Shown here: positions 35,010 through 43,966 of the stretch, in pieces
Numbering within the stretch: position 1 is the stretch's first letter
Layout: each line of letters opens with the position of its first letter
Assembly (NCBI GenBank): GCA_964215955.1
Contig: CAXPDR010000039.1
Coordinates: 1 to 64,000 of the forward strand
DNA: 64,000 nucleotides
Source: GCA-2706205 sp964215955
GTDB taxonomy: Bacteria; Bdellovibrionota; Bacteriovoracia; Bacteriovoracales; Bacteriovoracaceae
Direction: 5' to 3'
The notes under the pieces: generated by a model
Told to the model about the DNA's origin: nothing
The model's input: only the letters and a program-made list of their open reading frames with translations
The model's database searches: none
Made by a program: the position numbers and the translations under genes

Positions 35010-36005
35010 TTAGTACTCTATATTTGTTTCATCTGGGCTCTCTGATTTTATATAATCTGGGGTGATCTCTGCCACGCCATAATTGTCTTCAGATTGATTA
35101 TCGTTTTCATTCTCAGAGAATGTATTTTGGTTTTCTTTTGCTGTTAATGTTAAAAACTGGTCAAAACTTAATCTTAATGTGCTCATTTGATCCAATATAT
35201 AACTAACATCTTGGTGTTCTGATCCCATTTCTTCTATCAGGATTTTTGCTAAAACTTTATTCGCTCTTTGTAACAAAGTTTTCAAGCTTTTATATTCTTT
35301 GGGAAGGTGAGGAGCATTTACATATTCATTCATAGCTTCTTGAATGCCATTATCATTAATGCTTTTAACCATCTCCTTAACCTCTTTAGCTGATTTATCT
35401 TTTACTAGATCAGCTACTTGGTCTTGATATTCTGGATCAAGCTTTACAATTTCATTAGTCTGAGAAGCATTTAATTCTCCAGTTGCTCTTAACTCTTTTA
35501 CACGATTGGAAGACCTTTCTTCTCTATCAATTGCGGACTTTATAACTCTTTTAGATAAACCTGTTTTTTCAGCAGTTAAATCAATAAATGATCTCTTCTC
35601 ATTTGGTTCTTCAAGTTGAAGTTCATTATTTTCAGGCTGGGTTAGATCTTCTTCAGTAAACTTTATGGCCTCGGGATAAATATTTTCATAAATTTCTTTT
35701 CCACGGCTAAGGGATTGTTCAAGCTCTAAATTATTTAGATCTTTTCTTACTAAGTTTTCATCAATAGAAATCAACTCTTGCATGAGGTCTGATTTATCAA
35801 TTCGAATGATAGGAACTTCTGTATGTCCAAGTTCTTTAAGAGCTGAATAACGTCTACCTCCAGCTATGAGAACATTATCTAAATTAAGAACGAGAGGATT
35901 GATTACCCCTACTGTTTCAATACTTTTTTTAAGTTTATCAACATTTGAATCTAGTCTTAGATATTTGTTGTTGGTTTTAATTGAATTAATATCAATAAAT
36001 TCCAT
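35010..36005 (-). CDS. ParB/KorB-like protein
   Basis: The N-terminal ParB-like domain (residues 1-100) shows INSIKTNNKYLRLDSNVDKL, VINPLVLN and the IAGGRRYSALKELGHTEVPI box, close to the ParB nucleotide-binding (GERRxRA) motif. A helix-turn-helix region follows near 165-185 (DLTAEKTGLSKRVIKSAIDR), then an Asp/Glu-rich tail. No parA is nearby and the flanks are not plasmid- or phage-like, so it is probably not the chromosomal ParB. ATG 36005 is chosen because TAGGAG lies 5 bases upstream; the in-frame ATG at 36065 has none. Target sites are unknown. Confidence 0.72.
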   Translation of the reverse strand: MEFIDINSIKTNNKYLRLDSNVDKLKKSIETVGVINPLVLNLDNVLIAGGRRYSALKELGHTEVPIIRIDKSDLMQELISIDENLVRKDLNNLELEQSLSRGKEIYENIYPEAIKFTEEDLTQPENNELQLEEPNEKRSFIDLTAEKTGLSKRVIKSAIDREERSSNRVKELRATGELNASQTNEIVKLDPEYQDQVADLVKDKSAKEVKEMVKSINDNGIQEAMNEYVNAPHLPKEYKSLKTLLQRANKVLAKILIEEMGSEHQDVSYILDQMSTLRLSFDQFLTLTAKENQNTFSENENDNQSEDNYGVAEITPDYIKSESPDETNIEY

Positions 36006-36141
36006 TTGCGCTCCTATCTCTTGTTCTGGGTGAACTAAATTACATATGAAGTAGGAAAATGTCATTGAAAAATAAAAGAGAAAGTAAAATTACTATAGTT
36101 AATGAAATTTATTTATAAATTATTAGTGAGATATTAGGTAC

Positions 36142-36378
36142 TTACTGATCACCATCTTTTCCAATGGCCTCTACAGGACAGGCTTGAAGAGCATTTTCAC
36201 AATCCTCAAACTCTTGTTCTGAGCTGGGTTGTTTGGCCACATAAGCATGGCCTTCATCGTCATTCATAAAGAAAAAGTCTGGGGCTTCAACACAGCAAGC
36301 ATCGCAAGCGATACATTGGTCATCAACATAATATTTGCCATCAGTGTTTTGATCCCATTTTGCAGACTTATCCGCCAT
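36142..36378 (-). CDS. single-cluster ferredoxin
   Basis: 78-residue cytosolic electron carrier. The CIACDACCVEAP motif gives Cys22, Cys25 and Cys28 (with an extra Cys29), and the distal CP is in LQACPVEAI (about residue 67). This fits one [4Fe-4S] or [3Fe-4S] cluster. Acidic overall, as usual. Redox partners are not in the window. GGAGAAAAT precedes the ATG; a terminator separates it from the gene upstream. Confidence 0.9.
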   Translation of the reverse strand: MADKSAKWDQNTDGKYYVDDQCIACDACCVEAPDFFFMNDDEGHAYVAKQPSSEQEFEDCENALQACPVEAIGKDGDQ

Positions 36379-36387
36379 ATTTTCTCC

Positions 36388-36418
36388 AAAAAAAAAGGTA
36401 GGTTTAAAACCTACCTTT
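36388..36418 (-). terminator. intrinsic terminator (minus strand)
   Basis: A perfect 12-base inverted repeat (36394-36405 with 36407-36418) followed, on the minus strand, by nine T. It ends transcription of the SurA/PpiD-like gene just before the ferredoxin gene. Confidence 0.88.
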
Positions 36419-36444
36419 TACCTGAAGTTATAAAAAAAATCTAC

Positions 36445-37665
36445 TTATAAAAAGATATTTGGGTTCGTAAGAACTTTTGATGTCTTGTTTTTATAATCAA
36501 TAATAGAATTTCTAAGGATTTGTCCATTTCTAGCAGTTGAGCCTTTAATTGCAGTTTTGAGGGCTTCGTCTTCAATATTTGCCTTTTTAGTAGATACTAA
36601 TTTTATTAAAGCAAAATTATTAGGATTATCGACAGTTACTACGGTCTTTGTGTCCTTATTTTTAGCTAGATTTAAAATCTCATCCTGTTTAATCTCAATA
36701 TTCTCATATCTAAGATTAAATAGTCCCATTTCGTATTTCTCATTAAGATTTAAATTGTATCTTTTTGCTAGCTTTTTAAGTTCACGAGAATTCCCAGACT
36801 CCATGGCAGCACTAAGATTCTTTTTTAGATCTTCAGTCAGTGTGGTTAATTCTGTTCTCATCGTTTTTTGAATATGCTTTTTAGCCAGATCTTTTTTTAC
36901 CTTATCAAAGGCTAAAACTTTTTCTGCTTTTACTTTTTTATCATTTTTTGCCATTTGGTTTTTAGTGTTAATTTCAGATTCATAAGTTCTATAAAGAGAC
37001 TTTAAAATAGCTTCTTTCCCTTTATCGTTTATAAATTCTGTAACTTTCTTTTTATCTACAGGGATGAATTCAGTTAGAGCCTCTTTTTCAAATGATACTG
37101 CTGTTGTGATAAGCTTAAACTCTCTAAGTTTCATGATGTTTTCTGTTGCACTTTTTGAGTCTTGAATTGAGCTTAGTAGATTTTGTAATCTATTTGATTT
37201 AATTTGGTTAATAATATCTTCTTCAAACTTAGCAGGACTTAATCTATTAGCCTGCAGTAAATTTTTATATTTATTTACATCTAACTTTCCACCAGTTTGA
37301 AAGTATTCATAATTTTTGATTTCTTCTTTAATATGCTCTTTACCTGCATCAAATTTTAGCTCATTAGCAAAGTTCAACATATGCTTTTGTCCAATTAAAC
37401 TATCAAGTGTTGATTCCTTAATTTTAAATTGCTTGATCTGTGCATTTGTTAAGCTTTTTCCCCCAAACATTTGAGCATATCTATCTAAATTGAACTGAAG
37501 TGCTTGATTGTACTCCCTTGCAGTAATTGGTGTTCCATCTACACTTGCTACTTCTCCTGCATTAGATCCAAGCCCAGTGAACCCTGTTAAAACAAAGCTT
37601 ATGATAATTGCACCCATAATAATTGATACAGCAAAGTATGAGAGTTTGTTTGATACGTTTTTCAT
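36445..37665 (-). CDS. SurA/PpiD N-domain-like membrane-anchored chaperone
   Basis: One N-terminal membrane span (LSYFAVSIIMGAIIISFVLT) anchors it facing the periplasm. Then comes a SurA_N/PpiD-type domain: VASVDGTPITAREYNQALQF, LDSLIGQKHMLNFANEL, and a KFEEDIINQIKSNRLQNLL helix. PpiD normally continues into a parvulin PPIase domain; I cannot find its conserved His/Cys-type motifs in the remaining 200 residues, which are Lys-rich and helical. It is therefore likely a chaperone without isomerase activity. It is divergent to mreC. Confidence 0.68.
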   Translation of the reverse strand: MKNVSNKLSYFAVSIIMGAIIISFVLTGFTGLGSNAGEVASVDGTPITAREYNQALQFNLDRYAQMFGGKSLTNAQIKQFKIKESTLDSLIGQKHMLNFANELKFDAGKEHIKEEIKNYEYFQTGGKLDVNKYKNLLQANRLSPAKFEEDIINQIKSNRLQNLLSSIQDSKSATENIMKLREFKLITTAVSFEKEALTEFIPVDKKKVTEFINDKGKEAILKSLYRTYESEINTKNQMAKNDKKVKAEKVLAFDKVKKDLAKKHIQKTMRTELTTLTEDLKKNLSAAMESGNSRELKKLAKRYNLNLNEKYEMGLFNLRYENIEIKQDEILNLAKNKDTKTVVTVDNPNNFALIKLVSTKKANIEDEALKTAIKGSTARNGQILRNSIIDYKNKTSKVLTNPNIFL

Positions 37666-37814
37666 TTACATCCCTTTAAAAATAATTCGTCATAAAATTC
37701 TATAATGAAATTCTTTAAAGTCAATTTAATGCTTAGTGTAATTTTCTTTAAATATTGGCATTAAGTCTTGTATTCGTTACCCTTTAGTATGTTGAATAAA
37801 AACGGAGTTTTAGC

Positions 37815-38675
37815 TTGAGAAACTTAAATCTTGATTCCTCCAGATGGATCCTGGTGAATAATATAATAGTAAGTATTATATCTTTGTATGGTGTTGCCGT
37901 GCACAACTATAAGGTAGATGATACTTCAATTTTTCAAAAAGTGCTTATTGAAGTTATGGCGCCGCTTCAAAGGGGAACATTGTCTTTTAAAGAAAGTATC
38001 TCCTCGACAATTGACCATTATATTACAATCGTGGATACCAGTAAGGAAAATGTAGAACTTCGAAAATCTGTAGATGTCTTAAAGAATAGAGTTTTTATTT
38101 TAGAAGAGTTGGAAAAAGAGAACACGAGACTTAAACAACTCTTAGAGTTTGGAAAAGAAATTCCTAGAAAGAAAGTTTTGGCGCAAATTGTTAGTTGGGA
38201 CTCTTCGAATGAATTTAAAGTGCTTAGAATTAATAAAGGTTCGAATCACGGGTTAAAGGAGCTTTCTCCAGTTATTACCATGACTGGACTTGTTGGCTAT
38301 GTTTACCGTATTACTCCAAACTATTCTGATATTCTTACTATTTTAGACCAAAACAATAGAGTTGACGCCATTGTCGCTAGAACCAGAACACATGGTATTG
38401 TTGAGGGACATTCAGGGTTGAATTGTAATTTTAAGTATGTTTCTAGGACTGAGTCAGTAGAAATTGGTGACGAAATTATTACTGCTGGCCTAGGAGAGAT
38501 TTATCCGAAAGGAATAAAAGTAGGAACTATCACCCAGATCGATAAACAAAACTACGGAATAACTCAAACAATAGAACTCACTCCAAGTGTCGATTTTTTT
38601 AAGTTGGAACAAGTTGTTGTCCTTATTGAAGATGAAAGTCTTATGAGTAAGGTTCCTAATGAGGAGAAGAAATGA
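37815..38675 (+). CDS. mreC: rod shape-determining protein MreC
   Basis: Periplasmic elongasome scaffold. One N-terminal membrane span (about residues 12-28), a coiled coil (about 70-112, ending LEKENTRLKQLLEFG) and the beta-rich MreC domain with INKGSNHGLKELSPVITMTG, LVGYV and NRVDAIVARTRTHGIVEG. 286 residues is normal. TTG 37815 is the only start fitting the GGAG 7 bases upstream. It begins the mreC-mreD-mrdA-rodA unit; mreB is not next to it here. Confidence 0.93.
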   Translation: MRNLNLDSSRWILVNNIIVSIISLYGVAVHNYKVDDTSIFQKVLIEVMAPLQRGTLSFKESISSTIDHYITIVDTSKENVELRKSVDVLKNRVFILEELEKENTRLKQLLEFGKEIPRKKVLAQIVSWDSSNEFKVLRINKGSNHGLKELSPVITMTGLVGYVYRITPNYSDILTILDQNNRVDAIVARTRTHGIVEGHSGLNCNFKYVSRTESVEIGDEIITAGLGEIYPKGIKVGTITQIDKQNYGITQTIELTPSVDFFKLEQVVVLIEDESLMSKVPNEEKK

Positions 38676-39202
38676 GATATTCATTGGCAGATATTATAAT
38701 TGGCTTCATTAAAACTTTTGTCTTACTTGTTGCTTTAGAAATTTTAACTTCAGCTGTATTTCCTGCAATTGGAATAAGTGGTTTTAAACCGGCATTTAAT
38801 GTTTTAATCGTTTTATATTTAGCCTTTAAAATTGAAGTTCCATTTTTACCATTTTTGATTTTATTTTTTCAATATGTTCACTCAACCTTTTCTATCGAAG
38901 GTTGGGCCGCTGGAACAATTGTCGGTGTTTTAATGGTTGTTTTAGTTAGGTATGTGAAAGATATGCTTAATTTCTCTTCGGCCATAAGTACCGTTATTGT
39001 CGTTCAAATATTTCAATTTATTTGGTTTTTAGTCATGGCCATAATTTTATCTCTTAAGTTAGGAGACTTTAATAATTTCTTTTTTATATTCTTTAAGTAT
39101 ATTCCTGAAAGTATTTTTCTTTCTTTAATCTCACATCATTTTTTCATGATTCTTGATCGCTTTTGGAAAGTTAATAAAGGCTCACATGGAGTTGCTATCT
39201 AA
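38672..39202 (+). CDS. mreD: rod shape-determining protein MreD
   Basis: Integral membrane protein of 176 residues with five to six predicted spans, positioned between mreC and the PBP2 gene as in most rod-shaped bacteria. Sequence conservation in MreD is low and the call rests on size, hydrophobicity and position. It overlaps mreC by 4 bases (ATGA) and mrdA by one base. Confidence 0.88.
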   Translation: MRYSLADIIIGFIKTFVLLVALEILTSAVFPAIGISGFKPAFNVLIVLYLAFKIEVPFLPFLILFFQYVHSTFSIEGWAAGTIVGVLMVVLVRYVKDMLNFSSAISTVIVVQIFQFIWFLVMAIILSLKLGDFNNFFFIFFKYIPESIFLSLISHHFFMILDRFWKVNKGSHGVAI

Positions 39203-41196
39203 TGTTTGGTGATGAACAACTTATAAAAATTCATAAGTCGAGAGGAATTCAAGTTGCAAATATTATTGTTTTTTGTTTTGGAATTGTTCTTGTAAGACTT
39301 TGGTATTTGCAAGTCTATAAAGGAGAACTTTATCACTCATTCTCCATTCAAAATAGATTAAGAGAAGAGGTCGTTTGGGCCCCCAGAGGAATGATATATT
39401 CCCGAAATGATCAGTTGTTAGTTGATAACACTCCAAGGTTTGATGCGGTCGTTACAAGGCAATTCTTATCAGAAAAGGAAACGACTTTAAAGCGACTTTC
39501 AGAAATTTTGGATATGGATATTGATGAAATAAAAAAAATCATAAAGAAAAATTCTTTTCAAGCAAGGTATCGACCAATCATTATAAAGAAAAATATTGAC
39601 CTGGAAGAAGTTGCAAAAATTGAAACGGAAAATGCGTCTTTACCTGGTATCTCTGTTCAAACTTTTATTAGTCGTGACTATGTTGATAAAAATATTGGAG
39701 CCCATGCTTTAGGCTATATTTCTGAAATATCTCAAAATCAACTTCCTAAGTATAAAAAACGAGACAATATAGATTATAAGTTAGGTGATTTTATAGGTCA
39801 GTTTGGAATTGAAGAAATTATGGATAAGACCTTACGTGGACGCAATGGCCACGAATTTGTTGAGGTTGATGCTCTTGGAAGAAAGAAGAAATATATAAAC
39901 ACTGATAACTTATTTAAAGGGATAGAAAATAGCAAACCTCTTCCAGGGAAAAACTTGCGATTAACATTGGATAGAGATATGCAAAAAGTCGCTTATGAGG
40001 CCTTAGGTGATAGATCTGGGTCTGTAGTCGCAATAGATGTTCAAACCGGGGAGCTTCTCACCATGGTTTCGACTCCAGCATTTGATCCATCTCAATTTTC
40101 TAGAGGGCTGACTCAGGCTTATTGGTCCTCCTTAATAAATAATACTGAAAAACCTCTTAGGGATAGAAGTATTCAAAACCACTTTTCTCCTGGATCAACC
40201 TTTAAGCCTTTTACTGCAATTACTGCTTTAGAAGAGGGGATAATAGACGAAAAATCTAAGATAAGATGTCATGGTGCTTTTAAGTTTGGAAGACGAGTTT
40301 ATAGAAGTTGGAAAAGATATGGAACTGAAAAAGTTGACGTGACAGATGCCCTGAAACATTCATGCAATATTTTCTTTTATAAAGTTGGCGCAGAAATGCA
40401 AATTGATGATCTCGCAAAATACGCAAAGCTTTTTGGACTTGGAGAGAAAACAGGTATTCAACTTCCAAGAGAAGTAAGTGGTTTAATACCAACAGAAGAA
40501 TGGAAATTAAAAAGAAATGGAAAGCCTTGGCAGCAGGGGGAAACCTTATCATGTTCAATTGGACAGTCTTATGTTTTAGTTTCAACGCTACAGCTGGCAA
40601 ATGCCTATGCAGCTATTGCTACGAAGGGGAAACTCCATAAGCCTTTTATTGTTAAAGAAGTTGTTGATAATCAAGGAAATATTCTTAAAAAGTTTGAGCC
40701 GGAGCTTATTCGAAATATTGAGCTTAATGATAAAACATGGAATCTAATACAAAAAGGGCTTTATAAAGTTGTGAATGATCCAAAGGGGACAGCTTGGTAT
40801 AGAAGAGGCTTAGGAAATCAGATGGCCGGAAAAACTGGTACCTCGCAAGTTATTAAGGCTCAGAGTGAAGAAGATCTTTATGCAAAATGTGTGGATAAAG
40901 AATACAAGTACAGGCACCATGCCTTATTCGTTGGATTTGCACCATTTGATAATCCGAGAATAGCTGTATCAGCTTTTGTTGAGCACGGTTGTAAGTCATC
41001 TGAAGCTGCAACTGTAGTTCAAAAAGTCGTGAATACTTATATGAAAAAATATTTACCTAATGAGTATGAAGAGAATGTAAAAAAAGAAAAAGCTCAACTT
41101 GCAGAAATTAGAAGAAAAGCAATTAGGGCCAGAAAAGCAAAGGAAGCTGCTGAAGCTGCCCAGACTGAAGAGTCTCAAGAAGATCAAGAGGAATAG
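39202..41196 (+). CDS. mrdA: penicillin-binding protein 2 (elongasome transpeptidase)
   Basis: Class B PBP that crosslinks peptidoglycan during cell elongation with RodA. One N-terminal membrane span, a pedestal domain (APRGMIYSRNDQLLVDNTPR) and the transpeptidase domain with active-site SxxK in SPGSTFKPF near residue 331, SCN near 386, and KTGT near 543. The last 30 residues form an unusual Arg/Ala/Glu low-complexity tail. Length 664. One-base overlap with mreD, and rodA starts immediately after. Confidence 0.95.
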   Translation: MFGDEQLIKIHKSRGIQVANIIVFCFGIVLVRLWYLQVYKGELYHSFSIQNRLREEVVWAPRGMIYSRNDQLLVDNTPRFDAVVTRQFLSEKETTLKRLSEILDMDIDEIKKIIKKNSFQARYRPIIIKKNIDLEEVAKIETENASLPGISVQTFISRDYVDKNIGAHALGYISEISQNQLPKYKKRDNIDYKLGDFIGQFGIEEIMDKTLRGRNGHEFVEVDALGRKKKYINTDNLFKGIENSKPLPGKNLRLTLDRDMQKVAYEALGDRSGSVVAIDVQTGELLTMVSTPAFDPSQFSRGLTQAYWSSLINNTEKPLRDRSIQNHFSPGSTFKPFTAITALEEGIIDEKSKIRCHGAFKFGRRVYRSWKRYGTEKVDVTDALKHSCNIFFYKVGAEMQIDDLAKYAKLFGLGEKTGIQLPREVSGLIPTEEWKLKRNGKPWQQGETLSCSIGQSYVLVSTLQLANAYAAIATKGKLHKPFIVKEVVDNQGNILKKFEPELIRNIELNDKTWNLIQKGLYKVVNDPKGTAWYRRGLGNQMAGKTGTSQVIKAQSEEDLYAKCVDKEYKYRHHALFVGFAPFDNPRIAVSAFVEHGCKSSEAATVVQKVVNTYMKKYLPNEYEENVKKEKAQLAEIRRKAIRARKAKEAAEAAQTEESQEDQEE

Positions 41197-41197
41197 T

Positions 41198-42307
41198 TTG
41201 AAAAGGCAAATTTTAGAATTTCTAAAAAAGTATGATTTTAGTTTTATTGGTAGTATGTATGCCTTATTTTTCTTAGGTGTATTAAACCTCTATTCAATTA
41301 CTTTTGCTCAAACATCACCAAAGTTACAGAGTGTGTTTTCCTCTCAGATGAAATGGTTTGTTTTAGGTAACCTAGTCATAATTATTGTAAGTTTGTTCTC
41401 TCCTAAAACGATGTTTCGTTTATCCTATTGGGCATATGGTTTTAATGTCTTTCTGTTAGTACTTGTTCTCGTTATTGGAGATAAAGGTATGGGGGCACAG
41501 AGGTGGCTCGTTTTTGGTGGCTTCAGGTTACAACCTTCTGAATTAATGAAAATCTCTTTAGCCCTAGCACTCAGTCGATATTATTCTAGAGCTAGGCCAG
41601 AAAAAGAATTATTTTTAAAAGATCTTATCATTCCTTTTATAATAACTATTGTCCCAACGATTTTAATTGTCATGCAACCTGACCTTGGGACGGGGTTATT
41701 ATTAATTTTAATTTTTTTAGTCATTTCTTTTTATAAGAAACTTAGATGGAAATCGATTGGAATTTTAGCATTAATTGGTGTTGTTGCCGGTATGCTTATG
41801 TATAATTTTGGATTAAAAGACTATCAAAAGAGAAGAATTCTAACTTTTATCGACCCTCAGGCGGATGCTAAAGGTTCAGGTTATAATGCAATTCAATCCC
41901 AGATAGCTATTGGATCTGGTCGATTCTTAGGAAAAGGTTTTAAGAACTCTTCTCAAGCTTCTCTTAATTATTTACCAGAAAATCACACTGATTTTGTTTT
42001 TTCTATATTTAATGAGGAACATGGTTTCTTTGGGTCAATCGTATTAATCTCTCTTTATATTATATTATTCCTGAGGTTTATCTGGCTGTCTGGCTCCGTT
42101 TTACGCTTTTATGATTCCGTCTTGGCCATAGGTATAATGTCCATCTTCTTTTGGCATACTTTTATTAATATGTGTATGGTAATGGGCCTAATGCCTATTG
42201 TTGGATTACCTCTTCCATTTATGAGCTATGGAGGATCAAGCCTAATTACCTTTGCTATTTGTATAGGGATTGCTACTAGCTTAAGTAACTCTAGGAACCT
42301 TTTTTAA
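41198..42307 (+). CDS. rodA: peptidoglycan glycosyltransferase RodA (SEDS family)
   Basis: Membrane glycosyltransferase partner of PBP2, with about ten spans. SEDS motifs are present: KGMGAQRWLVFGGFRLQPSE (which holds the family's Arg/Trp), MQPDLGTGLLL, LNYLPENHTDFVFSIFNEEH and LPFMSYGGSSL. TTG 41198 is taken as start because AAGAGGA lies about 6 bases upstream and it gives a normal 369-residue protein; a frame open from 41099 inside mrdA would add 33 charged residues unlike RodA. Confidence 0.94.
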   Translation: MKRQILEFLKKYDFSFIGSMYALFFLGVLNLYSITFAQTSPKLQSVFSSQMKWFVLGNLVIIIVSLFSPKTMFRLSYWAYGFNVFLLVLVLVIGDKGMGAQRWLVFGGFRLQPSELMKISLALALSRYYSRARPEKELFLKDLIIPFIITIVPTILIVMQPDLGTGLLLILIFLVISFYKKLRWKSIGILALIGVVAGMLMYNFGLKDYQKRRILTFIDPQADAKGSGYNAIQSQIAIGSGRFLGKGFKNSSQASLNYLPENHTDFVFSIFNEEHGFFGSIVLISLYIILFLRFIWLSGSVLRFYDSVLAIGIMSIFFWHTFINMCMVMGLMPIVGLPLPFMSYGGSSLITFAICIGIATSLSNSRNLF

Positions 42308-42611
42308 TCTGCCCTAATAAAACTCATCATTAAGCAAATGGGGCAGGTAAAGGTATTTTGAGTAAATCTCTCTCAATTTTAATTAGATATGAAGTTGTAA
42401 CTCATTGAAGGAACATACTTAGGTTTGATTAGAAGATGTTCCAAACTATCAAAGACTTCTAAATTAAAGAGATTTAAAAAACTTTATGAGGGTAAAAGTG
42501 AGTATAGATATAATCTAGATTCTTGAAAAAAAAAGACCCGTTTTATGAACAGGTCTTATAATTTTTATGGCCATGCTCTTTCGAGCAGTATTTGTATTCT
42601 ATACTAGTGAT
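42308..42611. other. intergenic region without genes
   Basis: About 300 bases between rodA and a convergent small gene. It contains a weak CTGCCC...GGGGCAG pairing just after rodA, without a T-run, and the minus-strand terminator at 42525-42557. I see nothing else in it. Confidence 0.5.
42525..42557 (-). terminator. intrinsic terminator (minus strand) of the small secreted protein gene
   Basis: AAGACC (42533-42538) with GGTCTT (42552-42557), extended by GTT/AAC, followed on the minus strand by about nine T. The T-run is on the minus side, so it serves the gene 42612-42995. Confidence 0.8.
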
Positions 42612-42995
42612 TTATTTACAAATCACAGCATAGCCATCAACTCTTAGAGTCATATTTTCAATTTCATCTTCACCAATCATAGAACGCTTTAATTCCAGTT
42701 CGAGCTCAGAATGAACAATTGGCTCGTTAAAACTGTCACCACTCTCAGTACCAAATTGATCATAATAACGCACTTTCAGTACGCCTGTTCTTTCAGATTT
42801 GCGAAATCCAAACGCTCTCCACTTCCATTCATCTGGATAATTGAACAATTTTATTTCTTTGAAGCTGTCTGACACATTTACGCTACCGTAACTTTCTTCT
42901 TTATCGCTTCCAATCCCTTGAACTTCACAAGTTAGATTGCTTGCGTGAGCATTGACTATAGAAAGTAAGACTGTGGCAATAAGCAATAATTTCAT
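42612..42995 (-). CDS. small exported protein, unknown function
   Basis: 127-residue protein with a clean signal peptide (MKLLLIATVLLSIVNAHA). The mature part is beta-rich and carries two Cys, one near the N-terminus (SNLTCEV) and one at the end (YAVICK), that could form a disulfide joining both ends. No family is recognised. Start ATG 42995 is chosen because TGGAG lies 6 bases upstream; an in-frame ATG 12 bases earlier overlaps that site. Confidence 0.72.
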   Translation of the reverse strand: MKLLLIATVLLSIVNAHASNLTCEVQGIGSDKEESYGSVNVSDSFKEIKLFNYPDEWKWRAFGFRKSERTGVLKVRYYDQFGTESGDSFNEPIVHSELELELKRSMIGEDEIENMTLRVDGYAVICK

Positions 42996-43251
42996 AATTA
43001 TCTCCATTCATTTAACTAATGTTTTTTAAATATAATATATTCATATTATGCCAGAGATAGTGAACAGAACGAGCACTCTTGAAATCATTACAAATCACTG
43101 CAAACGAAATATACACGAGAAGCGTATAGAATTTAAACACCCCTAGGTAACATATTCAATTGGGCTGCTTTAGCTTTCTTAATATGGGAAAATGAAAGTG
43201 TAGAAGAGGTGTAAACCTCTGGAATGTAGTAATTAAAAGGGTGAATTATTT

Positions 43252-43470
43252 ATGTTAAAGTTGCTTTCAGGTATTATGATTATTATGGCTTCAAGCTCAG
43301 TATTTTCTTTCGAACATTTAAATTTAAATGGTGCTTTAAGAACTCAAGATGTTGTAAAAATGAAGTTATGGTATGAAGGAATTGAAGTTCAAAAACAAGA
43401 AAAACAAGTAGTTAAAGCTGTTGAATTACCTGAAGAATTACTAGTCCCTCTTAGTAAATATAAGTTTTAG
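43252..43470 (+). CDS. small exported protein, unknown function
   Basis: 72-residue protein with signal peptide (MLKLLSGIMIIMASSSVFS), so the mature form is about 53 residues, mixed charged, with no Cys. No family is recognised. A short inverted repeat (AGAGGT at 43205-43210, ACCTCT at 43215-43220) lies 31 bases upstream and could be an operator or leader hairpin. The MarR-type gene follows 38 bases later. Confidence 0.55.
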   Translation: MLKLLSGIMIIMASSSVFSFEHLNLNGALRTQDVVKMKLWYEGIEVQKQEKQVVKAVELPEELLVPLSKYKF

Positions 43471-43508
43471 ACTGGCCATTTGTTCTAATATCGTACTATT
43501 ATAGATAA

Positions 43509-43964
43509 ATGAAAAAAGTTGCTGAAATTGGTGGTTTGCTAAAGAAAATTTATCGAATTTATTCCACAGACTTATTAAATGAGCTACAAACAAGAGGTTT
43601 TCTTGATCTTCGTCCGAGTTTTCTCGAAATTTTAATGTATATAGCTGAGAATAATGGCTCATCAATCAAAGAGATCGGCAATGCCTGTGGACTTAAAAAG
43701 CAAACTATGACGAGTCACTTAAATGAATTGGATAAAAGAGGTTACATAACACGTAAGCCTGGTGAAAAAGACCGAAGAGAGCTTCACGTTTTTCTTACTC
43801 AATTTGGAGAAAAATTTAAATTATCTTTATTAGAAGTTGTTGAAGATTTAGATCGAGACTATCAAGAAATGATAGGAGAGGTTGAGATTGATAGAATTCT
43901 TCATACCCTAAATAATTTCCAAAATAAATTAAATCAAAAAGATCAGCTTGAAATGAATTTTTAA
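43509..43964 (+). CDS. MarR-family transcriptional regulator
   Basis: Winged-helix DNA-binding protein of 151 residues. The recognition region reads IKEIGNACGLKKQTMTSHLN followed by LDKRGYITRKPGEKDRRELHVFLT, including the DRR wing motif of MarR proteins. Such dimers repress genes until a small ligand binds; the ligand and targets are unknown. No ribosome binding site is visible before ATG 43509, so it may be leaderless. Its stop lies 2 bases from the end of the convergent rhodanese-like gene. Confidence 0.85.
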   Translation: MKKVAEIGGLLKKIYRIYSTDLLNELQTRGFLDLRPSFLEILMYIAENNGSSIKEIGNACGLKKQTMTSHLNELDKRGYITRKPGEKDRRELHVFLTQFGEKFKLSLLEVVEDLDRDYQEMIGEVEIDRILHTLNNFQNKLNQKDQLEMNF

Positions 43965-43966
43965 TT

